A stretch of DNA of 64,000 nt from Desulfothermus sp964427155 (GTDB lineage: Bacteria > Desulfobacterota > Desulfovibrionia > Desulfovibrionales > Desulfothermaceae), in the NCBI GenBank assembly GCA_964427155.1, contig CAYRSC010000014.1, positions 1 through 64,000 of the forward strand, read 5' to 3'. The position numbers and the translations under genes were made by a program. Below, piece after piece: positions 43,385 to 52,811 of the stretch (the first letter of the stretch is position 1; each line of letters opens with the position of its first letter). A model generated the notes under the pieces. The model was not told the origin of the DNA, did no database searches, and saw only the letters and a program-made list of their open reading frames with translations.

Positions 43385-44443
43385 ATGAGAAGGTTTATAT
43401 TATTGTCTATGGTAATGGTCCTGCTTGGAATGGGCACTAATTGCTGGGCCTCTTTTCCTATTATTAACAGGAAGATAAGGATAGGCTATCTGGAGGCAGG
43501 TCCTTACTGGATATATGAAGGCACATTTAAGGCATTTAAAGATAGTCTTATCAAGAAGGGATGGGGGGATAAGGTAGTGTTTGTAAAGAATGCCCATTTT
43601 AGTCCAGGATGGGGCCCTGAGCACAAGGCCGAGTATGTAGAGCGAGCAAAGGAACTTATGACCAGAAAGGATATTGATTTTGTGATAGCCATGGGCACTG
43701 CAGCCACAGCCGCCCTCCTCAAGGTAAATAATGGGAGTAAGCCCATTTTGGCCATGGCAGTGGCAGATCCAGTGGCATCTGGATTTGTAAAGAGTATTCA
43801 CGATTCAGGGATAGATAACTTTACTGTGAGGATTGTGCCCAATCGCTGGAAGATAATGTTTGAGGTATTTTATGACGTGGTGCAATTTAAGAGGCTGGGG
43901 ATTATCTATCCCGATACTGCGGCAGGGAGGGTCTATTCCAATGTGGAGGATGCCCATGAAGTGGCAAAGGAGAAGCATTTTAAGGTCCTGGAATATAAGA
44001 TAAGTTCTGCAGAGGGGTTTTGTGAGTGTGAGAGAGGGATAAAGGACCTTATTAAAAGGGGAATGGATGCCTTTTTTATTCCCCCACTCAACTGTTTTGA
44101 CTGGACAAAGAGTAATGTGGAAAAACTTCTTAACCTATTAAATGACCATAAGATACCCACCTTTGCAAGGGATGGTTCCCTTTATGTAAGGGCAGGGGCA
44201 CTTATGGGATTTTCCACCATGGACTTTGGACCAGTGGGAGACTTTCTCGCCAATATGGCTATCCAGATATTTAAGGGAGTTCCTCCTAGAAAGGTAAACA
44301 TGATAGATAAGGCATCTCCAAAGATAGCAGTAAATCTGGAGACTGCCCTTAAGATAGGCTTTGATTTTCCCGTAAGCATTCTTATTGCATCTGATGAGAT
44401 ATATGAGAAGACACAACTGCCTAAGAACAGGAAGTTTAAATAG
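43385..44443 (+). CDS. TrpX-like ABC-type substrate-binding protein
   Basis: 352 residues from ATG 43385, preferred over GTG 43376 because aaggag is ten bases upstream. Signal peptide, then the ABC_sub_bind pattern: RIGYLEAGPYWIYEGTF, DFVIAMGTAATAALL, KPILAMAVADPVASGF, RLGIIYPDTAAGRVY and ALMGFSTMDFGPVGDFLA. In other organisms such proteins feed an ABC permease of the amino-acid or nucleoside type; no permease or ATPase is here. It precedes the sensor-MFS gene by two bases, so it likely presents ligand to that protein (inference). Confidence 0.8.
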   Translation: MRRFILLSMVMVLLGMGTNCWASFPIINRKIRIGYLEAGPYWIYEGTFKAFKDSLIKKGWGDKVVFVKNAHFSPGWGPEHKAEYVERAKELMTRKDIDFVIAMGTAATAALLKVNNGSKPILAMAVADPVASGFVKSIHDSGIDNFTVRIVPNRWKIMFEVFYDVVQFKRLGIIYPDTAAGRVYSNVEDAHEVAKEKHFKVLEYKISSAEGFCECERGIKDLIKRGMDAFFIPPLNCFDWTKSNVEKLLNLLNDHKIPTFARDGSLYVRAGALMGFSTMDFGPVGDFLANMAIQIFKGVPPRKVNMIDKASPKIAVNLETALKIGFDFPVSILIASDEIYEKTQLPKNRKFK

Positions 44444-44445
44444 AG

Positions 44446-46818
44446 ATGAGGTTTAAGATAGTCCTCTCCCTTGCCATCTTCTTGACCCTGACCCTGGGGT
44501 TTAATGGATTCCTCCTCACCTCCTCTTTTAAAAAGAACAATCGGCTAAACTATTACTCTCTCACCACCACCATTGGTAAACGTATAAAGATGTATATTGA
44601 GACAGGGCTTATCTTTGGGAAAAAGCTGGACACCTTTTATGGGCTGAAAAAACTCTTGAGAAAGAATATAAAGCAGTGGAGTTTTATCACTGATTCTATT
44701 GTAACAGATCCCAGGGGAAACATCCTGTGTACTGCCTATCCCCTCAGGGGCATCACTGATATCTTTATGGTTAAGTTACTTGTGACTGGCTATAGATCCC
44801 ATCCAGAATCTAATATATTAAAGAGTCCCTCGGGATATATGATAGCCCTGCCCATAGAGAAACATCATAGGATAAAGGGCTATCTGGTCCTCCTTATAAG
44901 TAAGATGATAGATGCCCGGGCCCAGGTGCTGGTGAGGACTCAGGCCATAATAATGTTTATTATAATCATCACCTCCTTTTTATCTCTCCTGGCACTGGTG
45001 TGGTGGGTGAGTACCTCCCAGGGAAGATTGGTGAAACAGATATCCCTTTCGCGTATAATACCCATCCTGTTTGTTAGTTTTCAGCTCATTTATGCGGTGG
45101 TGGCCACGCAGGGGTATCAAAAGAGGTTTTCCTCTATAATTCAGCAAAAGATCTTTTATATACACGATAGTCTTGTCCATGACCTTCAGTATCTTTTGAG
45201 TAAGGGGGTCTCTCTTAATCGTGTTACAGGCATGGAAGCATATCTCCAGCAGATACTCTCCTCTAATATGGAGATAAAATCCATTGAGATAATGGATATG
45301 CACCATCATATCCTCTATAAGGTGGAGAGAAGTCCTCGGTATTCTTTTATCCTTCAGAGAGTGGGATTCTTTCAGATAGACAAGACATCGGTCCTGGTGG
45401 ACAGGGATAAGAGACCTGTGATTTATGTAAAGACTACAGGAAATCCTGAGTTTATTTTTAATCAGGGACTTGGGATGTATCTGGATACTGTTACCATCAT
45501 TATCCTGTGTCTTATCTTTTTAGGGGAGTTGAATCGGATATTTTCCCCTCTCTTATATAGCCTCCAGCATGGTTATGAAGAGATAGAAACATCCACTGCT
45601 GATACGGGAATGAAATTTTTGCGTATCATAGCCTTTTTGTTTTTCTTCTCGTATGACATGCCCATGTCCTTTATCCCTCTTTATATGAAACAGTTTCATA
45701 TTATGCCTTTAAAGTTCATTCCTGTAGATGTAATATTGAGTCTTCCAATCACTGCAGAGATAGTATGTGCCACCATAAGTACTATGTTTGGAGGGATAGT
45801 TACAGAGAGACTAGGATGGAATAAGAGTCTTATCTTTAGTATTGTATTTGCCACTACCGGTCTATTAATTGCAGGATTTTTCCCCAATCCTTGGATATAT
45901 ATCCTTGCTCGATCCCTGGCAGGTCTCGCCCTGGGACTTATCCTTATCTCCCTTCAATCCTCTATTGCCCACACCCAGGATATAAACAGGGCAAATGCCA
46001 TCTCCAATATATTTGCGGGGGTGCTGGCAGGAAGTCTGTGTGGAAATGTTGTTGGTGCCATGCTTGCTGACCAACAGTCCTATAGTGTTGTATTTATTGT
46101 GGCTGGGATAATGAGTGTGGTGATAAGTGGGTATATAGTTTATCTTTTAAAGAGGGTTGCACTATCTCCCTCCCAAGAGAGTCATAGCTCAGGCCCTGTG
46201 GAGTTAGAGGGAGGGAGAGGGTCCTTGTGGAGCTGGGCAGATGTGAAGACATTGAGTCTGATTATATGTATTGCCATGCCAGTGGCTATGACCATGGTGG
46301 GGATATTGTACTACCTCATCCCTGTATATCTCAAAGAGATTGGCACTTCCCAGGGTAATATAGGGAGGGTGATAATGATATATGGATTATGTATTATATA
46401 TGGGGCCCCTTTTATCTCTCGTATGGTGGAAGGTAGGGATAGGCGCAGGGTGGCCCTGGTCACTGGTTTTATCTCCCTCCTCTCCCTGGTGCCCTTTATT
46501 TTCCTGAAGGGGATCTTACCTTCTTCCATTTCTATCCTCTTTGTTGGGTTGGCAAATGCCCTTGGGGCAGGGTGTCTGGTGGTATATTTTCTTGACCTTA
46601 CCTCCTCCTCAAGGTTGAGTGAACACAGGAGGATAAGTATCTATAGGGGCTTTGAGCGCATGGGGCAGATACTTGGTTCAGTGCTCTTCGCCTTTTTTGT
46701 AGGCTCCTTTGGTATGAATATGGGGCTGGGCATCCTGTTGGGATGCTTTGCAATCCTCCTGGTGGCTTTTTACCTTATACAACATGGCAGGGATAGAGAT
46801 GCACTTTCAACCTCCTGA
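44446..46818 (+). CDS. MFS-family protein with two extracytoplasmic sensor regions
   Basis: 790 residues. TM1 at 4-24, extracytoplasmic region 1 at 25-165 (Cache-like, with ITDSIVTDPRGNIL), TM2 about 167-188, TM3 about 203-221, region 2 at 222-345 (IKSIEIMDMHHHIL), TM4 about 347-361, then a 12-helix MFS unit from about 390 (PLYMKQFHI, GGIVTERLGW, the loop ARSLAGLALGLIL). MFS proteins are transporters; the paired sensor domains and the adjoining SBP suggest a transport-coupled receptor. It overlaps the acetyltransferase gene and lies next to a partner-switching module. Confidence 0.75.
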   Translation: MRFKIVLSLAIFLTLTLGFNGFLLTSSFKKNNRLNYYSLTTTIGKRIKMYIETGLIFGKKLDTFYGLKKLLRKNIKQWSFITDSIVTDPRGNILCTAYPLRGITDIFMVKLLVTGYRSHPESNILKSPSGYMIALPIEKHHRIKGYLVLLISKMIDARAQVLVRTQAIIMFIIIITSFLSLLALVWWVSTSQGRLVKQISLSRIIPILFVSFQLIYAVVATQGYQKRFSSIIQQKIFYIHDSLVHDLQYLLSKGVSLNRVTGMEAYLQQILSSNMEIKSIEIMDMHHHILYKVERSPRYSFILQRVGFFQIDKTSVLVDRDKRPVIYVKTTGNPEFIFNQGLGMYLDTVTIIILCLIFLGELNRIFSPLLYSLQHGYEEIETSTADTGMKFLRIIAFLFFFSYDMPMSFIPLYMKQFHIMPLKFIPVDVILSLPITAEIVCATISTMFGGIVTERLGWNKSLIFSIVFATTGLLIAGFFPNPWIYILARSLAGLALGLILISLQSSIAHTQDINRANAISNIFAGVLAGSLCGNVVGAMLADQQSYSVVFIVAGIMSVVISGYIVYLLKRVALSPSQESHSSGPVELEGGRGSLWSWADVKTLSLIICIAMPVAMTMVGILYYLIPVYLKEIGTSQGNIGRVIMIYGLCIIYGAPFISRMVEGRDRRRVALVTGFISLLSLVPFIFLKGILPSSISILFVGLANALGAGCLVVYFLDLTSSSRLSEHRRISIYRGFERMGQILGSVLFAFFVGSFGMNMGLGILLGCFAILLVAFYLIQHGRDRDALSTS

Positions 46819-47788
46819 GAGGAGTAAGTCCCTACCTATTGAATGGCTCTCTCTAGAAGAGACAGATCAATTGGTTCATCTTGTGGGTCTGTGTTATGGA
46901 GATAAATATCCAGATAAGACCTTTTACGATGCGGAAGGGCTCAGGAGGGTCTTCAGAGAAGGGAGACTTCGCTCTGCAGTTATTAAGGACGCAGGAGAGG
47001 TTGTGGGACATCTTTGTTTGGTGCCATCTCATTTGGAAAATGTCTGGCTCTTTTTTTGTGGTCTGAGTCATCCAGATTACAGGGGAAATCATTTTTTGAC
47101 CAGGCTCATGGTCTTTATGTGTGAATATGTGTATAAGATAGGTAAGATGGGATGTTATAGTGAAATGGTGATGTATAATCTGGCCTCGCAGCGCTCCAGT
47201 ATCCTGGCTGGAGGGGGGGAGTGTGCCTTTTTTTATGCCAGGATACCTCCTGGATACAAAGAGGGATGGAAAAACACCATGTTGTTTTTCTTTCCTGCCA
47301 AGGGCCCCTTGCCTCCAATGGAGTGTTGCTGTTCTTATTATGTTACAGAGGTATTTTCCATAGCCCACCGTTTCAATATAGAGGTGGTATCTGGTAGGGG
47401 AGCCAGATTGGGGAGGGAGAACATCTTTGAGATAAAGAGAAGCCCCGCCTGGAAAACTGCTGAATTGTTGGTGGAGGACCTTACCCCTCATGAGGACCAT
47501 AGTTCATTCTGGGAAGAGCACCTGGCCACCCTGGAACAGGAACCTGTAAGGGGGATATATTTAAACCTCTCCCATCCCCAGGTAGATAAGTGGGTGGAGA
47601 TGCTCAGTAAAAGGGGTTATTTTTTTGCAGGGATATTGCCTTACTTGTTTTCTTCTGGAAGTGCCCTTATCCTCCAGAATATAGCCCCCCGCATCCCCCT
47701 TCAAAGTGGGGACGACCTATTCGTAAGTGATTTTGGAAGACGTATCTTTAGATTCTGTGAGCGCTCCAGGAGATCTGAGTCTTTATAG
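46799..47788 (+). CDS. GNAT-family N-acetyltransferase
   Basis: 329 residues from ATG 46799 (MHFQPPERSK), which has aggg six bases upstream; ATG 46784 and 46748 are less likely. The N-terminal GNAT core shows VVGHLCLVPSHLENVWLFFCGLSHPDYRGNHFLTRLM, where HPDYRGNHFLTRL is the acetyl-CoA loop. A longer C-terminal half (about 160-329) is of unknown fold. It overlaps the MFS gene by 20 bp, so it belongs to the same operon. Substrate unknown. Confidence 0.75.
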   Translation: MHFQPPERSKSLPIEWLSLEETDQLVHLVGLCYGDKYPDKTFYDAEGLRRVFREGRLRSAVIKDAGEVVGHLCLVPSHLENVWLFFCGLSHPDYRGNHFLTRLMVFMCEYVYKIGKMGCYSEMVMYNLASQRSSILAGGGECAFFYARIPPGYKEGWKNTMLFFFPAKGPLPPMECCCSYYVTEVFSIAHRFNIEVVSGRGARLGRENIFEIKRSPAWKTAELLVEDLTPHEDHSSFWEEHLATLEQEPVRGIYLNLSHPQVDKWVEMLSKRGYFFAGILPYLFSSGSALILQNIAPRIPLQSGDDLFVSDFGRRIFRFCERSRRSESL

Positions 47789-48211
47789 GGTGATTTCCAG
47801 GATATTCTTCCCCCCCCTGTACTGGTAAGATACCTCATGGGCCATTTCTTTTACTAGAAATATCCCCAATCCTCCTGGCTCAAGCTCTTCAAGGGAATTT
47901 TGTTCGCTTATTATACGGGGTTTGAACTCAAGGGGATTAAATGGTCTGCCCTTATCTTCAAATATCACTACAATGTGGTCTTGCTTTAAGATGAGCCTTA
48001 CCACCAGCTCCCCCTCTTCCTCTGCTCCATAGGCATATCTACAGATATTTAAGATTATCTCCTCCAAGATCAGCTCAATACGATAGAGGAACTCCCCGTC
48101 CTTGTTATTTTCTTGAAGGATTTTTTTCACCTGCTCAATAATGGAGGATGCCTCTTGGTAGTTGGCCCGTGAGGTAAATATGAATTCCCTTTCAGGAGCT
48201 GGCTTCTTCAA
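47783..48211 (-). CDS. RsbW-like anti-sigma factor/serine kinase
   Basis: 142 residues, HATPase_c fold. N box ELILEEIILNICRYAY, G1 box FEDKGRPFNP, G2 box GGLGIFLVKEMA. RsbW-type kinases phosphorylate STAS antagonists and bind sigma factors or other targets. It overlaps the STAS gene by 20 bp and converges with the acetyltransferase gene (6 bp overlap). No sigma factor gene is adjacent, so its target is unknown. Confidence 0.88.
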   Translation of the reverse strand: MKKPAPEREFIFTSRANYQEASSIIEQVKKILQENNKDGEFLYRIELILEEIILNICRYAYGAEEEGELVVRLILKQDHIVVIFEDKGRPFNPLEFKPRIISEQNSLEELEPGGLGIFLVKEMAHEVSYQYRGGKNILEITL

Positions 48212-48527
48212 TGGCGTCCTCCAGGTTGTCGTACATTGGAAATATGGAGTTAAATCCAGATATCTTAAATACCTCCTTTACCATGGGCTGGAGATTACAA
48301 AATACATACCTTCCATTGGATGCCTTTATCTTTTTCCCCACTGAAAGCACACTTCTAAGGCCAGCAGAACTTATATATTCAAGGCCAGATAGGTCCATCA
48401 CCAGTCTATTTTTTTCCTCGGCAAGCAGGGAACATTCCTCTTCAAATCGTTTTGCAGTATTTGCATCCAGCCTGCCAGAGACTTTTATTAGCAGAATCTT
48501 TCCACACTCACTCTTCTCTATATTCAT
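48192..48527 (-). CDS. STAS-domain anti-anti-sigma factor
   Basis: 111 residues, single STAS domain. The phosphorylation loop DLSGLEYISSAGLRSVLSVGK keeps the acceptor Ser. In partner switching the unphosphorylated form binds the RsbW-like kinase. Forms an operon with the kinase gene and is divergent from the phosphatase gene that would reset it. Confidence 0.92.
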   Translation of the reverse strand: MNIEKSECGKILLIKVSGRLDANTAKRFEEECSLLAEEKNRLVMDLSGLEYISSAGLRSVLSVGKKIKASNGRYVFCNLQPMVKEVFKISGFNSIFPMYDNLEDAIEEASS

Positions 48528-48596
48528 TTTCCTTGTCCTCCCTGGATATTTTTTGTGAGGTTGTAAAAATAGTCCTCCCTGGAAGTTAGAGGGTGA

Positions 48597-48626
48597 TTGA
48601 CTTCCATTGATAAGCCATATTATAAA
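48597..48626 (+). promoter_or_regulatory. Predicted promoter of the SpoIIE-like phosphatase gene
   Basis: TTGACT at 48597-48602 and TATAAA at 48621-48626 (spacer 18). It lies where an upstream ATG at 48607 would be, which supports translation starting at 48655. Confidence 0.6.
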
Positions 48627-48654
48627 ATTTTATTATATTCTACAAGGAGTGATT

Positions 48655-50601
48655 ATGTCAGAAGGAAGGCTCGTCTCCTTAAAATGGAAAATAGCTATCC
48701 CCCTTATTTTTTTGTTTTTTGTGATGGCGGGAGCCATTATATTCCTCTCTGCCAACCAGATACGTGAGTCCATGTTCAGGATAAATGAGCAACAGGCCAA
48801 TAATATACTCTACCTGGTGGACCTGAATATAAATGGTCAATATAGAAATTTTTTGGTCCACAAGATAAATGTTATCCTGGAGACAAAAAGGTCCATGAGG
48901 TTTATCAATGATAGGCTGGGATACTGGCTTTTAAGAAATGGAGACAGGGCCCTTACAGAGGTAAAAGGATTTCTTTCTGACTATAATAGGCTATTTTCCT
49001 ATAATATATTTGCCATGGTCCTGAGGGGAGGAAAGTTATTACTCAATACCAGCAGAGAAGTGGATTTTCATACACTGCTCACACTTCAGGATATAAAGGG
49101 AAGAAAGTTAAGGGACATATTTTCAAATGGTAGAGACCTGGAGAGGGGAGATTTTATTATCTTTACCTATAAGAAGCGCAGTATGGTGGGATTTTTAAAA
49201 CTCCACCGCCAGTATCTAGTGGCGGTATTTTTGGATATCCAGCAAATAAAACAGAATCTGTTGAAAAATAAGAAAAAGATGGTAGACATACTGTGTTCTA
49301 GCCTCAATAGAATAAAGATACTTTCCTCGGGTTATGCATTTATAATAGATAGGAGGACGGGAGTCACCATATTTGCGAGGGATTTAAGTTTTAGAAGAAT
49401 AAAAGACCTGTTATTGTCCCACATTAAGGCCCTTCCCTTTGGGATCCCCCATTCCTTTAAGTTGGTCACAGGGGGGCACACCTATTATGTAAAGACACGA
49501 TATTTTAGACCCCTGCACTGGTATGTGGGGGTAATAGTACCACTTAGTGAGATTCTTGCTCCTGGCTACAGGCTGGTAAGGCTTCAAAGTGTCATTGTCT
49601 TTATCATATTTGCCTTGAGCCTTATGGTGGTATTGGTCCTTATTGTGAGGGCCATGGAGCCGTTAAAGAGGCTCTCCAGGTTTACCTCTGCCCTGGCGCA
49701 CCATGACTTTTCAAAAGAGGAGCTGGACGTATCTTCCTACTTTAGTCCTGGAGATAGGCAGAGGAGGGATGAGATCGGCCTTCTCACAAGGGCCTTTCTC
49801 AGGATGTACTCAGAACTCATAAATAATGTGAAGACCCTGCTTCATGTCACAGCCACCCAGGAGAGGATGGAGAGTGAACTCAGGATAGCAAAGGAGATAC
49901 AGATGGGGATACTTCCCCCCTCTGAGCCCCAGAGGAAGATCCCCTTGGTGCAGCTCAGCGCTTATCTACGACCTGCCAGGGAGGTAGGGGGAGACCTATA
50001 TCACTATTTTCTCATTGACCATGATCACCTATGCTTTGCGGTGGGGGATGTCTCAGATAAGAGTGTACCTGCAGCGTTTTTTATGGCCATGACCATGACC
50101 CTGCTCAAAAATTCTGCAGTGGCAAATAAAGATGCTGGAGAGATTATTGCCAGGATAAATAATGAGCTGTCAGTAAATAATCCCAACAATATGTTTGTTA
50201 CCCTCTTTATGGGTATTTTAAATATCCATACTGGGGAACTTCAGTATGTAAATGCGGGTCATAATCCAGTTATCCTGTGCAGACAAGGGCAGGATCCCCA
50301 TTTCTTGAAAGATCTCAGTGGGCCGGTGGTGGGGGCATTTGAAGGACTTGAGTACAGGACCTTCCATCTCAAACTGGGGGCAGGAGACACCTTGTTTCTC
50401 TACACCGATGGAGTCACAGAGGCCATGGATAGAGACAAACACCTCTATGGGGAAGAGCGGCTTATCTCTCTTATTAAGGAGATATGTATGACCCTTACTC
50501 CAAAGGAGATTATCAGAAGGGTGAATGAGGACGTGAAGGACTTTGTAAAGGATGCCCCCCAGTCTGATGATATTACCATGATGGTGGTGAGAAGACTCTA
50601 A
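48655..50601 (+). CDS. Cache-HAMP-PP2C (SpoIIE-type) phosphatase
   Basis: 648 residues from ATG 48655, which has aagga(g) five bases upstream. TM1 about 12-32, extracytoplasmic Cache-like region (about 33-305), TM2 about 307-330 (VIVFIIFALSLMVVLVLIV), a HAMP segment, and a PP2C core with PAREVGGDLYHYF, VGDVSDKSVPAAF, YVNAGHNP, YTDGVTEAMD and SDDITMMVV, the metal-binding Asp residues all being present. It should dephosphorylate the STAS protein in response to a periplasmic signal. Convergent with the glycosyltransferase gene (four-base overlap). Confidence 0.9.
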   Translation: MSEGRLVSLKWKIAIPLIFLFFVMAGAIIFLSANQIRESMFRINEQQANNILYLVDLNINGQYRNFLVHKINVILETKRSMRFINDRLGYWLLRNGDRALTEVKGFLSDYNRLFSYNIFAMVLRGGKLLLNTSREVDFHTLLTLQDIKGRKLRDIFSNGRDLERGDFIIFTYKKRSMVGFLKLHRQYLVAVFLDIQQIKQNLLKNKKKMVDILCSSLNRIKILSSGYAFIIDRRTGVTIFARDLSFRRIKDLLLSHIKALPFGIPHSFKLVTGGHTYYVKTRYFRPLHWYVGVIVPLSEILAPGYRLVRLQSVIVFIIFALSLMVVLVLIVRAMEPLKRLSRFTSALAHHDFSKEELDVSSYFSPGDRQRRDEIGLLTRAFLRMYSELINNVKTLLHVTATQERMESELRIAKEIQMGILPPSEPQRKIPLVQLSAYLRPAREVGGDLYHYFLIDHDHLCFAVGDVSDKSVPAAFFMAMTMTLLKNSAVANKDAGEIIARINNELSVNNPNNMFVTLFMGILNIHTGELQYVNAGHNPVILCRQGQDPHFLKDLSGPVVGAFEGLEYRTFHLKLGAGDTLFLYTDGVTEAMDRDKHLYGEERLISLIKEICMTLTPKEIIRRVNEDVKDFVKDAPQSDDITMMVVRRL

Positions 50602-51698
50602 GGAGAGAGCAAGGATAGATATTTCCTGGCACTGGTGAGGTAATAATAGTCACCTACTCCTTTTTTCAAGACCTGGGGAGGGAGAGGATCCCTTATTACC
50701 TTGAGAATGGCTTCTGCTAGGGAAGAGGGTTCTCCCACCTCTACAAGGGGACCTAGTCTCCCATCCTGGAGTATCTCCCGGGGACCACTTTTGCAGTCAG
50801 TGGAGACCACTGGGGTCCCCAGGGCCAGGGCCTCTGTAAGGGCATTGGGGGAGCCTTCCCAGCGGGAAGAGAGCACAAAGAGGTCTGCATTGGCTATGTA
50901 AGGATAAGGATTTGAAATAAATCCCGCTAGCTTTATCCTCTGGTTTAGTCCCAGCTTATTTATCTGCTCCTGTAGTTGTGCCCTTTTCTCCCCTTCTCCC
51001 ATGATAAAAAGCCTCAGAGGTATGCTTTTATTTACCAGATAGATAGCAGATATAAGGGTTTGAAAGTCCTTCTGGGTGGTGAGTCTGCCCATTGCCACTG
51101 CCACCTTTATGTCCCTGTTGGGTCCAAACCACTCCTCTTCCACAGGGGAAAGGGACATCTCAAATAGCTCTCTGGTAATAGTGGGGTTGGGTATGCAGAG
51201 CACTTTTTCCCTGAGGGAGGGAGACATACTCAGGAGGTCTTCTTTTACCCCCCTGGAGACTGCAACAATCCTGTGGGTCTGTTTCATAGCCCATCTGAGG
51301 AGGAATGTGCGCAGAAAGATATATAAAGGGGAACGGTTTCTCTCCTTTAAAGATTGGGTCAGGGTGGTTCCCATACGTCCAATTATCTTTACCTTGGAAC
51401 CTGTGATCCTCTTTGCAATGGCCAGGGAGACTATTGCCCTCTCCTTAAATGCCAGGATGGATCCAGGTCTTTTTTTGTGGAGGTATTTACATAAAAAGGG
51501 AATATTTAGATAGTTGTGGGAGGCTGGAAGCTGGATTACCTTCACAGGTGCAGGGATGTGTTTCACAAACCTCCCTTGGGATTTTATCCTGAGCACCTCC
51601 ACCTCTCTTCCCAGTTCTAACATCCCCTGCATGAGGTTTATTGCCATCTTCTCAACCCCTCCGTCCCCGGAGAAGGATATGAGCATGCGCACTTTCAC
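50598..51698 (-). CDS. Glycosyltransferase, GT4-like
   Basis: 366 residues. GT-B fold: N-terminal FSGDGGVEKMAINLMQGML, KVAVAMGRLTTQKDFQTLI and the C-terminal E-x7-E motif in RWEGSPNALTEALALGTPVV. Transfers a sugar from a nucleotide donor to lipid-linked or polysaccharide acceptors, cytoplasmic side. ATGA overlap with the second glycosyltransferase gene upstream; donor and acceptor unknown. Confidence 0.88.
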   Translation of the reverse strand: MKVRMLISFSGDGGVEKMAINLMQGMLELGREVEVLRIKSQGRFVKHIPAPVKVIQLPASHNYLNIPFLCKYLHKKRPGSILAFKERAIVSLAIAKRITGSKVKIIGRMGTTLTQSLKERNRSPLYIFLRTFLLRWAMKQTHRIVAVSRGVKEDLLSMSPSLREKVLCIPNPTITRELFEMSLSPVEEEWFGPNRDIKVAVAMGRLTTQKDFQTLISAIYLVNKSIPLRLFIMGEGEKRAQLQEQINKLGLNQRIKLAGFISNPYPYIANADLFVLSSRWEGSPNALTEALALGTPVVSTDCKSGPREILQDGRLGPLVEVGEPSSLAEAILKVIRDPLPPQVLKKGVGDYYYLTSARKYLSLLSP

Positions 51699-52792
51699 CT
51701 CACATCTCCTATTATCTCGTTATAGAGATCGATATATGCCTCAACCATGGAATCTATGGAAAAATGTCCTTTGACAAAGGCCTTTCCCCATGTTCCCATT
51801 TGGTCTCGCAATCTACTATCTTCCAGCAACCTGTTTATTGCCTCCCCAAATCCCCGCCAGTCCCCTGCCCTTACTAAGATCCCATTTTTTTCATGGATCA
51901 CCACTTCAGGGATCCCTCCTACCCTGGATGCCACAACAGGGACACCTGCGGCACATCCCTGGAGGAGAGAGACCCCAAGTCCTTCCATATAAGCGGGATG
52001 TATTATTGCGTATAAACAGGGGAGCACCCTGGGCATGTCCTCCCGAAATCCGCATATTTTTACCTGGGACTCCAGTCCCTGTCTCCTTATGTTGTCCCTT
52101 ACCTCCCCCTGGAGAGGCCCCTTACCAAAGAGGAGAAAAATGGTCTCAGGATGCCTCTCCACTATCAACGGCACCACCTTTAACAGGATATCATGTCCCT
52201 TTCTGGGGATAAACTGGGCTATCATCCCAATGGCCCTGTTATGGGGAGTTAGTCCAAATTCCCTGAGAAACCATTCCCTATTGCACTTTTTCCCATATTC
52301 TTCTATATCTACTGCACTGGGGATACGTATTATCCTGTTCTCATCAACCCCTTGTTTTAGCAGGACCCTTTTTATCCCCTCCGAGATTACAACCACTCTG
52401 TTGCATCTATTGTATTTTATCCGTGCCCATGTAGGAGGCTCTGGATTGTCCACCCTTCTGGTTATAATAAGGGGTAGACCCATTAGTCTTGACGCCAGCC
52501 AGCCCCATAGGTCTGCCCCCCTTCTACTGTGTATATGCACCAGGTGGGGACGCTCTTTTTTGAAGATGGAAAGGAGTCTTATAAAGAGCCCTACATCCAT
52601 ATCCCCCCAGGTGTTTTCTCCATATACCTTTAGGTCTCCTTTTAAGAGGAGATGGAGATGGCTGTTTCTGTGGCATATCAGGATGTTTTTCCCAAATCTT
52701 CGGCCCTGCAGTCCCTTTAAGAGATATAGGACCTGTTTTGGTCCCCCATAGAGATTTGTTCCTGTTTCTATGTGGACTATCCGGGGATACAT
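51695..52792 (-). CDS. Glycosyltransferase, GT4-like
   Basis: 365 residues from ATG 52792 (MYPRIVHIETGTNLYGGPKQ), which has aagga upstream; the longer frame from 52876 runs into the U32 gene's end and is unlikely. GT-B features: GGPKQVLYLLKGL, IAQFIPRKGHDILL, then PAYMEGLGVSLLQGCAAGVPVVAS. The second Glu of the E-x7-E motif is Gln here, a variation also known from other GT4 members. Likely works with the next glycosyltransferase in building surface glycan or LPS core. Confidence 0.85.
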   Translation of the reverse strand: MYPRIVHIETGTNLYGGPKQVLYLLKGLQGRRFGKNILICHRNSHLHLLLKGDLKVYGENTWGDMDVGLFIRLLSIFKKERPHLVHIHSRRGADLWGWLASRLMGLPLIITRRVDNPEPPTWARIKYNRCNRVVVISEGIKRVLLKQGVDENRIIRIPSAVDIEEYGKKCNREWFLREFGLTPHNRAIGMIAQFIPRKGHDILLKVVPLIVERHPETIFLLFGKGPLQGEVRDNIRRQGLESQVKICGFREDMPRVLPCLYAIIHPAYMEGLGVSLLQGCAAGVPVVASRVGGIPEVVIHEKNGILVRAGDWRGFGEAINRLLEDSRLRDQMGTWGKAFVKGHFSIDSMVEAYIDLYNEIIGDVR

Positions 52793-52811
52793 AAGAGGTC
52801 CTTGGGATCCT

